DNA of 64,000 bases from NCBI RefSeq assembly GCF_046115515.1, contig NZ_CP175953.1, one strand, 5' to 3'. Shown here piece by piece: positions 52,848 through 61,200 of this stretch. Made by a program: the position numbers and the translations under genes. The notes under the pieces are model-generated. The model worked only from the letters and a program-made list of their open reading frames with translations, did not search any database and was not told the DNA's origin. The first letter of the stretch is position 1, and each line of letters starts with the position of its first letter. Source of the DNA: Gracilimonas sp017641085 (GTDB lineage: Bacteria > Bacteroidota > Rhodothermia > Balneolales > Balneolaceae).

Positions 52848-53657
52848 ATGAATTTTCTACGGGCTATTATAAAATTATTCAGCTTTCTGGTTTCAACCTT
52901 GTTTTTCTATTCCCTGATTATGCTGTGTCTGTTTGCTTCGGTTGTTGGGTTGAACTATGAAAAATGCCGGGGGTATCTTCTTAGGAGCTGGGGTAAGGTG
53001 TGTTGCCGGATAATAGGTATACATATTGAAGTTAAGAACGATGCTCCTGAACCGCCATTTTTGTTGGTTTCCAACCATCTGAGTTACATTGACATTTTCG
53101 TGCTATTTTCGCAGTTAAGATGCCTTTTTGTGGCAAAGAGTGATGTAAAAGCCTGGCCGTTAATCGGTTTTATTATTAGAACATGCGGTATTTTATTTAT
53201 TGACAGGAACAGAAAACGGGATGTAACCAGGGTCAACAAACTCATCTCTAAAAATATAAATACCAATCAGGGCATTATCATTTTTCCGGAAGGGACCACC
53301 AGTCCGGGTTACGAAATATTACCATTCCGGTCTTCATTACTGGAATACCCTGCGTCCCGGCAATTTCCTGTTTCTACCGTTGCCGTTTCTTACAGAACCG
53401 AACCGGAAGAAGCTCCGGCTTACGAAACCATTTGTTGGTGGGATGATACCCCATTCTTTGTACATTTCTTCAACCTGCTGAAACTAAAATCCTTTACAGC
53501 CGTTGTTAATTTTGGTCCGGATGAAATCACGGCCAACGATCGAAAAGTATTAGCTGAACGATTGAAAAGTGAAATTGAGGAACAGTTCGTACCCGTTATT
53601 TCTGAAACAGAATTTCTTGATCAAAACAGGGAATTCACACCCATTGCATTCTCTTAA
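52848..53657 (+). CDS. 1-acyl-sn-glycerol-3-phosphate acyltransferase-like protein (PlsC family)
   Basis: 269 residues with an N-terminal membrane helix (residues 9-35). The acyltransferase signatures are visible: His77-x4-Asp82 in SNHLSYID and FPEGTTS near residue 145. It probably acylates lysophosphatidate or another lysolipid at the inner membrane. Which acyl donor and acceptor are used cannot be read from the sequence. It is followed after 21 bases by a DedA gene; both concern the envelope. Confidence 0.88.
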   Translation: MNFLRAIIKLFSFLVSTLFFYSLIMLCLFASVVGLNYEKCRGYLLRSWGKVCCRIIGIHIEVKNDAPEPPFLLVSNHLSYIDIFVLFSQLRCLFVAKSDVKAWPLIGFIIRTCGILFIDRNRKRDVTRVNKLISKNINTNQGIIIFPEGTTSPGYEILPFRSSLLEYPASRQFPVSTVAVSYRTEPEEAPAYETICWWDDTPFFVHFFNLLKLKSFTAVVNFGPDEITANDRKVLAERLKSEIEEQFVPVISETEFLDQNREFTPIAFS

Positions 53658-53678
53658 TTCCATGAGGAAACTCTGTTC

Positions 53679-54455
53679 GTGAAGCTTATTCATTTCTGCA
53701 TATTTCTGATCTTAGTAGTGGGTACAACCGTTCCGGTCTCAGGCACTCCAAAGCAAGCCACTGACTCAGTTTTTCAAGATATGGGGGCTCCAGATACAAC
53801 CGGGCAGCTTTCTGATACCTTAAAGCTAAAAAAGGACAGCCTTCAGAAGCTGGTGCCTTACCTGGATGACGTTGAGGCTGACTCGAAGAATAAGCTTTTA
53901 GTACTGTATATGTTAGCGATCATTCTGGCTACATTTATGAGTGAAGATCTTGCATGTATAGGAGCCGGACTGATGGCTGCACAGGGACTCATTGATTTCT
54001 GGCCGGCAGCCATAGCCGCAACAGCCGGAATTTATATAGGAGATTTCACCCTGTATTTTGCCGGTCGGTTAATGGGGAATGGTATTTTCAATATCCCGCC
54101 ATTTAAATGGATGGTAAAAAAAGAAAATGTGTACAGTGCCGAAGCCTGGTTTGAAAAGAAAGGCCCTGTAATTTTAGTATTGAGTCGTTTTATTCCGGGA
54201 AGCCGGTTTCCGGTGTATCTGAGTGCCGGCATCTTAAAAACGGGATTCTGGACCTTCCTTCTATATTTTGGATTAACCGCACTGCTTTGGACGCCCACTT
54301 TTGTATGGCTTTCCGTGTTTGCCGGTAATGAATTGCTGCTTTTTTATGAAGCCTATGAAGAGTATGCCGTTTGGGCCGCGTTGGTCGTCTTTATCTTTAT
54401 TCTTGTTCTGCTTAAATATTTGGTTCCGTTAATGAAGAAGAAGTTTGGGGTTTAA
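53679..54455 (+). CDS. DedA/VTT-family membrane protein
   Basis: 258 residues from a GTG at 53679. The hydrophobic N-terminus (about 1-22) may be a signal peptide or first helix. A polar linker of about 45 residues is followed by the VTT domain with the FAGRLMGNGIF and LSRFIPGSRFPVYLSAG motifs, and three to four membrane helices. DedA proteins support lipid flipping (undecaprenyl phosphate, phospholipids) and envelope homeostasis. It ends 73 bases before convergent icd, separated by a hairpin. Confidence 0.85.
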   Translation: MKLIHFCIFLILVVGTTVPVSGTPKQATDSVFQDMGAPDTTGQLSDTLKLKKDSLQKLVPYLDDVEADSKNKLLVLYMLAIILATFMSEDLACIGAGLMAAQGLIDFWPAAIAATAGIYIGDFTLYFAGRLMGNGIFNIPPFKWMVKKENVYSAEAWFEKKGPVILVLSRFIPGSRFPVYLSAGILKTGFWTFLLYFGLTALLWTPTFVWLSVFAGNELLLFYEAYEEYAVWAALVVFIFILVLLKYLVPLMKKKFGV

Positions 54456-54479
54456 AACGGTTCTTTTCATCCAAAAAAA

Positions 54480-54505
54480 AGCCCGACTCTTTTCAGAACC
54501 GGGCT
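54480..54505. terminator. Bidirectional hairpin between dedA-like gene and icd
   Basis: A 6-base GC-rich stem AGCCCG/CGGGCT with a 14-base loop, preceded by an A-run (54473-54480), sits between two convergent genes. The plus-strand A-run provides the T-run for the minus-strand icd transcript; the T-rich stretch to the right is weaker for the plus strand. Confidence 0.7.
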
Positions 54506-54527
54506 CTTCAGTTTAGTTTGCTTGAAA

Positions 54528-56756
54528 TTAAACAGACTCAATAATTGAATTCAGGGTTTCGCTGGGCCGCATTCGATCATACACGATGTCACGATTTGGC
54601 CAGTAATATCCTTCAATTTCTTCCGGATTTCCCTGGGCAGCGATCAATTCTTCATTGATTTTAGCTTCATTCTCTTCAAGTTTATCGGCTACAGCTTTAA
54701 AACGCTCTGCGAGCTCAGCATCTTTGCTCTGGTTAGCCAAAGCCCGGGCCCAATACATAGCCAGGTAAAAGTGGCTGCCTCGGTTATCGTGCTCATTCAC
54801 CTTACGGGAAGGTGACTTGTCGTTTTGAAGGTACCGGGTATTTGCTTCGTCCAGTGTTTCGGATAGTACCAAAGCACGGTCGTTATCGAATGTTTTGCCG
54901 AGGTGCTCGAGGGAAACGGCCAATGCCAGGAATTCACCTAACGAATCCCAACGGAGGTGACCTTCATCCAGGAACTGCTGAATATGTTTAGGAGCAGAAC
55001 CACCGGCACCGGTTTCAAATAAGCCCCCGCCGTTCATAAGAGGAACGATGGAAAGCATCTTGGCGCTGGTTCCTACTTCCAGAATGGGGAAGAGGTCGGT
55101 GAGGTAATCTCGCAGCACATTTCCGGTTACAGAAATGGTGTCTTTACCGTCTTTGATACGCTCCAGAGTAAAACGCATGGCTTTAACCGGCGACATGATA
55201 TGAATCTCTAATCCTTCGGTATCAAATTCAGGGAGATATGCATTCACTTTCTTAATAAGCTCAGCATCATGTTCGCGGTTTTCATCCAGCCAGAAAACAG
55301 CGGGAGAACCGGTTTCACGCGCTCTGCGAACAGCCAGTCCAACCCAGTCTTTGATAGGAGCATCTTTAGTCTGGCACATTCTCCAGATGTCGTCTTCTTC
55401 AACCGGGTGTTCTACAACGGTTTCTCCTGCTTTATTGACTACTCGCACAGAGCCACTCCCCGGAATCTCAAAGGTTTTATCGTGAGAGCCGTACTCCTCA
55501 GCTTTCTTAGCCATTAATCCTACATTAGGAACACTTCCCATGGTAGTTGGATCGAAAGCGCCGTGCTCTTTACAAAAATCGATTACTTCCTGGTAAATAC
55601 CGGCATAACTGCTTTCCGGGATCACGGCTTTGGTATCCTGAGTTTCATCATTCTTATTCCACATCTGTCCGGAGGTTCGGATCATAGCCGGCATGGAGGC
55701 ATCAATGATCACATCGCTCGGAACATGGAGATTGGTGATTCCTTTGTGGGAATTCACCATTGCCAGATCCGGTCCATTTTCATAGCATTTTTGAATGTCT
55801 TGCCTGATCTCAGCCTGCTTGTCTTCCGGCAGTTCCTTGATCTTTGCTTCCAGGTCTCCAAAACCGTTGTTGGGATCTACCCCTAATTCTTTGAGCGTTT
55901 TACCATGTTTCTCGAATACTTCTTTGAAATACACTTTCACGGCATGGCCAAAAATTATCGGGTCTGAAACCTTCATCATGGTCGCTTTCATATGCAGCGA
56001 AAAGAGCACGCCTTTTTCTTTGGCATCTTTAACTTCATTTTCAAGGAAATTAACCAAGGCTTTTTTACTCATAGCCGCAGCATCAATTACTTCACCGGGC
56101 TGAAGGGGAGTGCTTTCTTTTAATACCTGAACATTACCATCGGTATCCACAAACTCGATTCGGACATCATCGGCATCAGGTACGGTGACCGATTTTTCAG
56201 AATGAGCAAAATCATGGTCATCCATGGTAGCTACGTGTGATTTGGAATCAGAACTCCATTCACCCATGGAATGCGGATTATTTCGGGCATACTCTTTAAC
56301 CGGCTTAGGGGCCCGGCGGTCGGAGTTACCTTCACGAAGAACCGGATTAACCGCGCTGCCTTTCACTACATCGTAGCGTTTTTGAATCTTCTTTTCTTCT
56401 TCGGTTTGAGGCTCTTCCGGGTAGTCGGGAAGGTCATATCCTTTATTCTGCAATTCCTTAATGGCTGCAACCAACTGAGGAATAGAAGCACTGATATTCG
56501 GGAGCTTGATGATATTTGCTTCCGGTTTCTTGGCCAGATCGCCCAGCTCAGCAAGTGCATCTGTAACCTGCTGATCTTCTTTCAAATAATCGGGGAAGTT
56601 GGCAAGAATACGTCCGGCAAGAGAAATGTCTTTGGTCTCTACATTAACTCCGGCTGCCTTGGTGAATGATTCAATAATAGGGAGGAAAGAATGGGTAGCT
56701 AAGAAAGGTCCTTCATCCGTTATGGTATAAAAAATCTTGGCTTTATCAGTGCTCAT
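54528..56756 (-). CDS. icd: Monomeric NADP-dependent isocitrate dehydrogenase
   Basis: 742 residues, the length of the monomeric (IDH-II) type, which is unrelated in size to the dimeric 45 kDa form. It converts isocitrate to 2-oxoglutarate, making NADPH in the citric acid cycle. Characteristic segments include EGNSDRRAP, GVDPNNGFGDL, FGHAVKVYFKEV, GLAVRRARETGSPAVFWLD and a metal-binding region ending in DNDRALVLSETLDEAN. It has its own long 5' region with a repeat (56874-56954) and no other gene in its operon. Confidence 0.95.
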   Translation of the reverse strand: MSTDKAKIFYTITDEGPFLATHSFLPIIESFTKAAGVNVETKDISLAGRILANFPDYLKEDQQVTDALAELGDLAKKPEANIIKLPNISASIPQLVAAIKELQNKGYDLPDYPEEPQTEEEKKIQKRYDVVKGSAVNPVLREGNSDRRAPKPVKEYARNNPHSMGEWSSDSKSHVATMDDHDFAHSEKSVTVPDADDVRIEFVDTDGNVQVLKESTPLQPGEVIDAAAMSKKALVNFLENEVKDAKEKGVLFSLHMKATMMKVSDPIIFGHAVKVYFKEVFEKHGKTLKELGVDPNNGFGDLEAKIKELPEDKQAEIRQDIQKCYENGPDLAMVNSHKGITNLHVPSDVIIDASMPAMIRTSGQMWNKNDETQDTKAVIPESSYAGIYQEVIDFCKEHGAFDPTTMGSVPNVGLMAKKAEEYGSHDKTFEIPGSGSVRVVNKAGETVVEHPVEEDDIWRMCQTKDAPIKDWVGLAVRRARETGSPAVFWLDENREHDAELIKKVNAYLPEFDTEGLEIHIMSPVKAMRFTLERIKDGKDTISVTGNVLRDYLTDLFPILEVGTSAKMLSIVPLMNGGGLFETGAGGSAPKHIQQFLDEGHLRWDSLGEFLALAVSLEHLGKTFDNDRALVLSETLDEANTRYLQNDKSPSRKVNEHDNRGSHFYLAMYWARALANQSKDAELAERFKAVADKLEENEAKINEELIAAQGNPEEIEGYYWPNRDIVYDRMRPSETLNSIIESV

Positions 56757-57036
56757 TTTTTAAATAAATGGTTAATGTTCAATAATTAAATGTGAAGATC
56801 GAAAAAATGGTTTCCGAAGAAAAATTCAGGGGCAGGGAGTTTACAAATTTTAGAAGCAAAAGAACATTCGAAAGAATATCGAACATTCAATAATGAAGTA
56901 CACGGCAAGTACTTTAGCCCAGATTCATTATTCCTGATGGAATGTTCGATATTCACCCGTCAAATTCTGTATATTAGATAAGATTTGGCAACCACCTGCG
57001 TTAGCCATCCAAAGCCAATAAAATTGAGGTGTTGTT
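56757..57036. other. Intergenic region with long inverted repeat
   Basis: 280 bases between divergent icd and the small basic protein gene. It contains the inverted-repeat element at 56874-56954 and otherwise AT-rich DNA likely to hold two promoters. Confidence 0.6.
56874..56954. repeat. Multi-arm inverted repeat (cruciform or MITE-like)
   Basis: Perfect 15-base arms GAATATCGAACATTC at 56874-56888 and its complement at 56940-56954, plus inner 9-base arms AATAATGAA (56889-56897) and TTCATTATT (56924-56932), and an inner AAGTAC/GTACTT pair. Together they form an 81-base structure that can fold back on itself almost completely. Confidence 0.8.
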
Positions 57037-57243
57037 ATGATCAGACCGATGTTCGGCTTCCGGCCTAAACCCAAAAAATTTGATTACCCGTTTCGCTATT
57101 ACGATCCCGAAAAGGATGAAAAAGAAAAGCGCCGAAAGCGGATCAAATTTGAGACCCATACAAGACGAAGACCGGCACAATTTACCCGCGTGGTTTTTTA
57201 CGCGGCATGCCTTGCCCTTATTGTTTATTTAATTTCACTTTAA
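57037..57243 (+). CDS. Small basic membrane protein upstream of mutL
   Basis: 68 residues. A highly basic N-terminal half (RPKPKKFDYPFR, EKEKRRKRIKFETHTRRRPAQF) is followed by one C-terminal hydrophobic helix (VVFYAACLALIVYLISL). The layout resembles a tail-anchored inner-membrane protein whose cytoplasmic part could bind nucleic acid or phospholipid. A GAGGTG ribosome site precedes the ATG. It ends 18 bases before the mutL start, so both may be co-transcribed. No family recognised. Confidence 0.6.
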   Translation: MIRPMFGFRPKPKKFDYPFRYYDPEKDEKEKRRKRIKFETHTRRRPAQFTRVVFYAACLALIVYLISL

Positions 57244-57261
57244 AATACGTACAGACAACCA

Positions 57262-59109
57262 TTGAGCGATACCCGGATTAGCGATTCCATTATACATCAG
57301 CTTCCCCCAGAAATAAGTAATAAAATTGCGGCCGGAGAAGTAATTCAACGCCCGGCTTCTGTAGTTAAAGAACTTCTCGATAACGCCATTGATGCCGGCG
57401 GTGATCAGGTAAAAATTCTTATCCAAAATGCCGGACGGACCCTGATCCAGGTTTCTGATAACGGGTGCGGAATGAGTAAGGAGGATCTCCCGCTTTGCTT
57501 TGAACGTCACGCTACTTCAAAGATTAATTCGGTTGATGACCTTTTTAAAATTCGCACGCTGGGTTTTCGGGGTGAAGCGATGGCTTCTATTGCATCGGTA
57601 TCCCAGGTAACCGTTAAGACCAAGCGAGCCGGTGATGAAAATGGCTGGGAGTTTGAAGTTTGGGGCGGAGAGGAGAGGGAAATCAAACCCACTGCCATTG
57701 ATAATGGAACAACTATTGCCGTTCGCAATCTCTTTTTTAATGTACCGGCCCGGCGACAGTTTTTGAAAACAGATGTGACTGAGCTCCGGCATATCCTGAG
57801 GACCATTCAATATGCTGCCCTGGCTAATACCGATGTGGCTTTTTATGTGGAAGCCGATGGCGATATCATTTATGATTTACCGGTTCAGGACTTGAAAGAC
57901 CGGGTTACACAAATTTTTGGAAGTTCCTACAAAGCCAGCCTGATTGAGTTTGGGGAAGAAACCAGCTACGTGAAGATTCACGGCTTTGCATCCGATCCCA
58001 AGCTGGCCAAAAAAAGCCGGGGAGAGCAGTTCTTATTTGTGAACGGCCGGCCTTTTCAGCACCGGTACCTTACCCATGTGATATTGAGTTTGTATGATGC
58101 ATGGACCCGCAATAATGAATACCCGTTTTATGCGCTTTTCTTTGATATTGATCCTTCCAAAGTAGATGTGAACGTACATCCTTCTAAAATGGAGGTGAAA
58201 TTTGAAGACGAACGCAGTGTGATTCAGCTTGCACGGTCGGTAGTGAACCGGGCTTTGAATAAACATTTCCAGGTGCCCAATATTCAGCAGAATCAGGATG
58301 CTTTTTTAAGTGATGATCCGTCCAAAGGATTTGATTCAGGATTCAGTTTTAACAAGCCCCAGTCGTCCGGGCAAAGCGGAGGCGGATTTCAAATTCCATC
58401 CCGAATCAATAATCGCTCTTCCAATATTGGAGGGAGAGGGGATGAATTTGGAGAGAAATTGTATGGAGGCGGTTCACCACAACGACCCAACTACTCCGAA
58501 GCTGAAAACTTTGATCCTGCCGAGGATGAGCAGAAGAAAGTGACTCAGGAGAAGGGGTTCTGGCAGTTGCATAACACGTATATCCTCACTCAAACCCGAA
58601 CCGGGCTTACGGTCATTGATCAACATTTGGCCCATAAGCGCATCATTTTTGAAAAGGCGATCAATGCCACTGAAGAAGCACTTCCAAGTACACAGCAGCT
58701 GTTATTTGCGCAAACTCTGGAGCTTTCTGCATCCGATTATACGCTCCTGAAAGAGCTGCATTCCATTATTCAGCGGATGGGTTTTTCCGTACAGCTGCTC
58801 AGTGGAAATACTGCGATGATCAACGGCGTTCCGGCTGATATTGAAATCGGGAATGAGGAAGAGGTGCTAATTTCGATGCTGCACCAGTATCAGGAGCTGG
58901 GCCAAAAGGTGAAGCTGGAAGCCCGGGAGAAGCTGGCCATCGCTTTTGCGGCTAAAGCAGCCATTCCCCGCGGTAAAAAACTCACCGAACAGGAGATGGA
59001 GGGACTCGTGGATCAACTTTTTGCCTGTGAGCAACCGTATCTGGATCCATTGAAGAAACCCACGATCAGCTACATCCCGCTGGATGAGATACAGTCGAGG
59101 TTTAGGTAG
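57262..59109 (+). CDS. mutL: DNA mismatch repair protein MutL
   Basis: 615 residues from a TTG at 57262; the first residues IHQLPPEISNKIAAGEVIQRPASVVKELLDN fit the usual MutL N-terminus, and no ATG is available upstream. The GHKL ATPase motifs are the Glu/Asn helix (KELLDNAIDAG), DNGCGM and GFRGEAMASI. The long linker (about 345-425) is Gly/Ser/Asn-rich. In the C-terminal domain the endonuclease motif is altered (DQHLAHKRIIFE, Lys replacing the first Glu) and the CPHGRP segment reads DPLKKP, so this MutL probably lacks nicking activity. Confidence 0.93.
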   Translation: MSDTRISDSIIHQLPPEISNKIAAGEVIQRPASVVKELLDNAIDAGGDQVKILIQNAGRTLIQVSDNGCGMSKEDLPLCFERHATSKINSVDDLFKIRTLGFRGEAMASIASVSQVTVKTKRAGDENGWEFEVWGGEEREIKPTAIDNGTTIAVRNLFFNVPARRQFLKTDVTELRHILRTIQYAALANTDVAFYVEADGDIIYDLPVQDLKDRVTQIFGSSYKASLIEFGEETSYVKIHGFASDPKLAKKSRGEQFLFVNGRPFQHRYLTHVILSLYDAWTRNNEYPFYALFFDIDPSKVDVNVHPSKMEVKFEDERSVIQLARSVVNRALNKHFQVPNIQQNQDAFLSDDPSKGFDSGFSFNKPQSSGQSGGGFQIPSRINNRSSNIGGRGDEFGEKLYGGGSPQRPNYSEAENFDPAEDEQKKVTQEKGFWQLHNTYILTQTRTGLTVIDQHLAHKRIIFEKAINATEEALPSTQQLLFAQTLELSASDYTLLKELHSIIQRMGFSVQLLSGNTAMINGVPADIEIGNEEEVLISMLHQYQELGQKVKLEAREKLAIAFAAKAAIPRGKKLTEQEMEGLVDQLFACEQPYLDPLKKPTISYIPLDEIQSRFR

Positions 59110-59602
59110 TTTGCGTCATCCTGATCCCGAATGCTCGGGAGAAGGATCTTGCCTTTTGCGAAGCATCGTATGTTTTCTTTAACCGGATTTTGCTACTAAC
59201 CCTTTAGTGGCAAAAGTAGTCTTCCTAATCATTTCGTGGCAAAGATTCTTCGGGCGTACCCTCAGAAAGACTTAATGTTGTTTGTTGAGCCCCACAGAGG
59301 AACCAGTAAATGTCCCACGTCATTGCGAGGAGTTTAAAATATCGAATGTCGGGTTGGGGTGAATAACGACGAAGCAATCTCCCCGAATCGACCTCCCAAG
59401 TGGCTTAGGGAGATCGCGTTGTCGTAAAGCATAGAGGCAAAAACATCACCACCAAGCCTCCTCGCGATGACGTATTACAGTTAATCCTGGAAATCCTCTC
59501 CATCCTGAAAATCATGGTTCAAAACCTTCTTAACACTACCATTATTCGGTTCAGTAATAAATTTCTTATACTTATCGCTTTCTCAAGATTTAGATTGGTT
59601 AC
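59110..59602. other. Intergenic region with decayed dispersed repeats
   Basis: 493 bases without a gene. The first part (about 59115-59275) resembles a dispersed GTCATCCTGA...AAGATTCTTCGGGC...CTCAGAAAGAC repeat in decayed form. The second part is the inverted-repeat element at 59317-59473. The last 100 bases hold the probable promoter of the glycosyltransferase gene. Confidence 0.6.
59317..59473. repeat. GTCATTGCGAGG-type inverted repeat element
   Basis: The left end ACGTCATTGCGAGGAG (59317-59332) and right end CTCCTCGCGATGACGT (59458-59473) are reverse complements with one mismatch. Inner segments (GACGAAGCAATCTCC near 59368 and GGGAGATCGCGTTGTCGT near 59408) also pair approximately. This type of element is scattered in intergenic DNA of Bacteroidota and others. 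It has no ORF. Confidence 0.75.
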
Positions 59603-60718
59603 ATGAATATTCTGGCGGTAGAACCATTTTATAGCGGCTCGCACAAGGCTTTTTTAAAAGGACTGGAAAAGCATTCCCGCCATAATATTATTCCCATCAA
59701 GCTTAATTATAAGGGGTGGAAATGGCGGATGCACGGTGACTCGGTTTCACTGGCTGAAATGACCAAGAAGGTGGATGAGAATATCAATCTGTTGCTTACC
59801 AGCAGCATGACTAATTTACCGGCGTTCATGGCGCTGACTAATCCCCGATTTGCTCACACACCGGTCATTATGTATATGCATGATAACCAGTTTACACGCC
59901 CCATTCCGGAAGGTGAGAGCAGAGATTTGACCTACTGCTATATTAACTATCTGAGCATGCTGGTGGCTGATAAACTATTGTTTTCTTCTCAGTTTCACCT
60001 GGATGATTTACTGGAAGCCCTGCCTAAATTTTTGGATAAGTTTCCGGATACCAATCAATACAATACCGTTGAACGTATTGCAAAGAAGAGTATCGTCATG
60101 CACCCGGGGCTGGATCTTTCCAGTTTTGACAAGCAGCCGGATACCCGGAATCAGAATGAAAACCCGGTGATTGTCTGGAACCAGCGCTGGCAGTTTGACC
60201 GGAATCCCGCCATGTTTTTCAGAGTGCTAAACCGGCTGAATGATATTGATCTGAAATTCGACCTGATTTTAGCAGGGGATACTCAGCACGAAAAGCCCGA
60301 AGAGTTTGAGAAAGCCTGGCAGCGGTTCGGGCAGCAGATCACCCATTTTGGGTATGTGGATGACAAGGAAAATTACAGCAAACTACTCCATTCTGGTGAT
60401 ATTGTGGTTTCTACAGCCAGTTATGAATTTTTCTGTGTGGCTATAATGGAAGCCATTTATTGCGGCTGTCATCCGCTGGTACCCAACTCATTGCACTACC
60501 CGGAACTGATTCCACAAAGCCTGCACGACCCGCTTTTACATGCCCCGGTTTTATATGAAACGGAGGACGATCTTTTTCATCACCTAAAAGATTTGCTGAC
60601 CGGTAAAACCAAATCCCTGCCTAAAAATTCCCTTCAGAATATTAACCGACACCTGGACTGGAAGAAGCGGATCAAAGATTTTGACCAGCTTTTTGATGAA
60701 GTGGTTGAGGCTAAGTGA
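59603..60718 (+). CDS. DUF3524 glycosyltransferase (tRNA-queuosine mannosyltransferase-like)
   Basis: 371 residues. The N-terminus (ILAVEPFYSGSHKAFLKGLE, then HNIIPIKLNYKGWKWRMHGDSV) is the DUF3524 signature of the GTDC1/QTMAN family, whose vertebrate member mannosylates queuosine in tRNA-Asp. The C-terminal half is a GT-B fold (IVWNQRWQFDRNPAMFFRVL, VVSTASYEFFCVAIMEAIY, CGCHPLVPNSL). The start is the ATG directly before this signature. Since queD and queE are in this window, the genome makes queuosine and a tRNA glycosylation role is plausible. The bacterial activity is inferred, not shown. Confidence 0.8.
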   Translation: MNILAVEPFYSGSHKAFLKGLEKHSRHNIIPIKLNYKGWKWRMHGDSVSLAEMTKKVDENINLLLTSSMTNLPAFMALTNPRFAHTPVIMYMHDNQFTRPIPEGESRDLTYCYINYLSMLVADKLLFSSQFHLDDLLEALPKFLDKFPDTNQYNTVERIAKKSIVMHPGLDLSSFDKQPDTRNQNENPVIVWNQRWQFDRNPAMFFRVLNRLNDIDLKFDLILAGDTQHEKPEEFEKAWQRFGQQITHFGYVDDKENYSKLLHSGDIVVSTASYEFFCVAIMEAIYCGCHPLVPNSLHYPELIPQSLHDPLLHAPVLYETEDDLFHHLKDLLTGKTKSLPKNSLQNINRHLDWKKRIKDFDQLFDEVVEAK

Positions 60719-61200
60719 AATCGGCTTTGGTAGGGGTTTACTTATCAACCAATGGGAGTCATCCTGAGCGAAAGAAAGCAGAATCAGGATTAAGATGTTA
60801 ATCGCGAAGGATCTAAGCCAGAAAAATTTGGCAGGCATTTCGTGGCTAAGATTCATCGCTCCGCTCTGAATGACTTTATCCTCGTTCCGCCGCTCTGCTG
60901 CGCAACGCATGATGGAAGCTCAGCTTCCTGCTCTTTCTGGTTAATGTGAGGCAGAGCCTCGTTAGGGTATTCCGGAGCGGAGCACCGGAACGAGTTAAAT
61001 GATCCTGCTTGACAGCCTTTGCTTCTCGGTCTGACGGCTTAAAGTCCGTCTGACCGTTGCTATTCTGCTTAGCAGGCCCATTCAGACAATCCATCAGACG
61101 GGTAATCCGTCAGATGGATCTCATATCCTTATCAAGCATCTAAATTAGTTCCTGTCAAAGAATCTTAGGGAGTACCTTCAGAGTGAATTCGGATTCTTAA
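60719..61200. other. Intergenic region with many imperfect palindromes
   Basis: 482 bases without a gene between two convergent genes. It holds a decayed GTCATCCTGAGCGAAAG-type repeat (60760-60850), ACTCGTTCCGG-type inverted segments (about 60890 and 60985), hairpins CGGTCTGACGG/CCGTCTGACCG (61027-61056) and ATCCATCAGACGG/CCGTCAGATGGAT (61089-61119), both with one central mismatch, and an AATCTTAGGGAGTACCTTCAGAG stretch near 61160. It appears to be layered repeat elements. Confidence 0.6.

Noticed and set aside
55563..56669. Plus-strand ORFs opposite icd
   Set aside because: They are shadows of the well-conserved isocitrate dehydrogenase frame and show no family motif.
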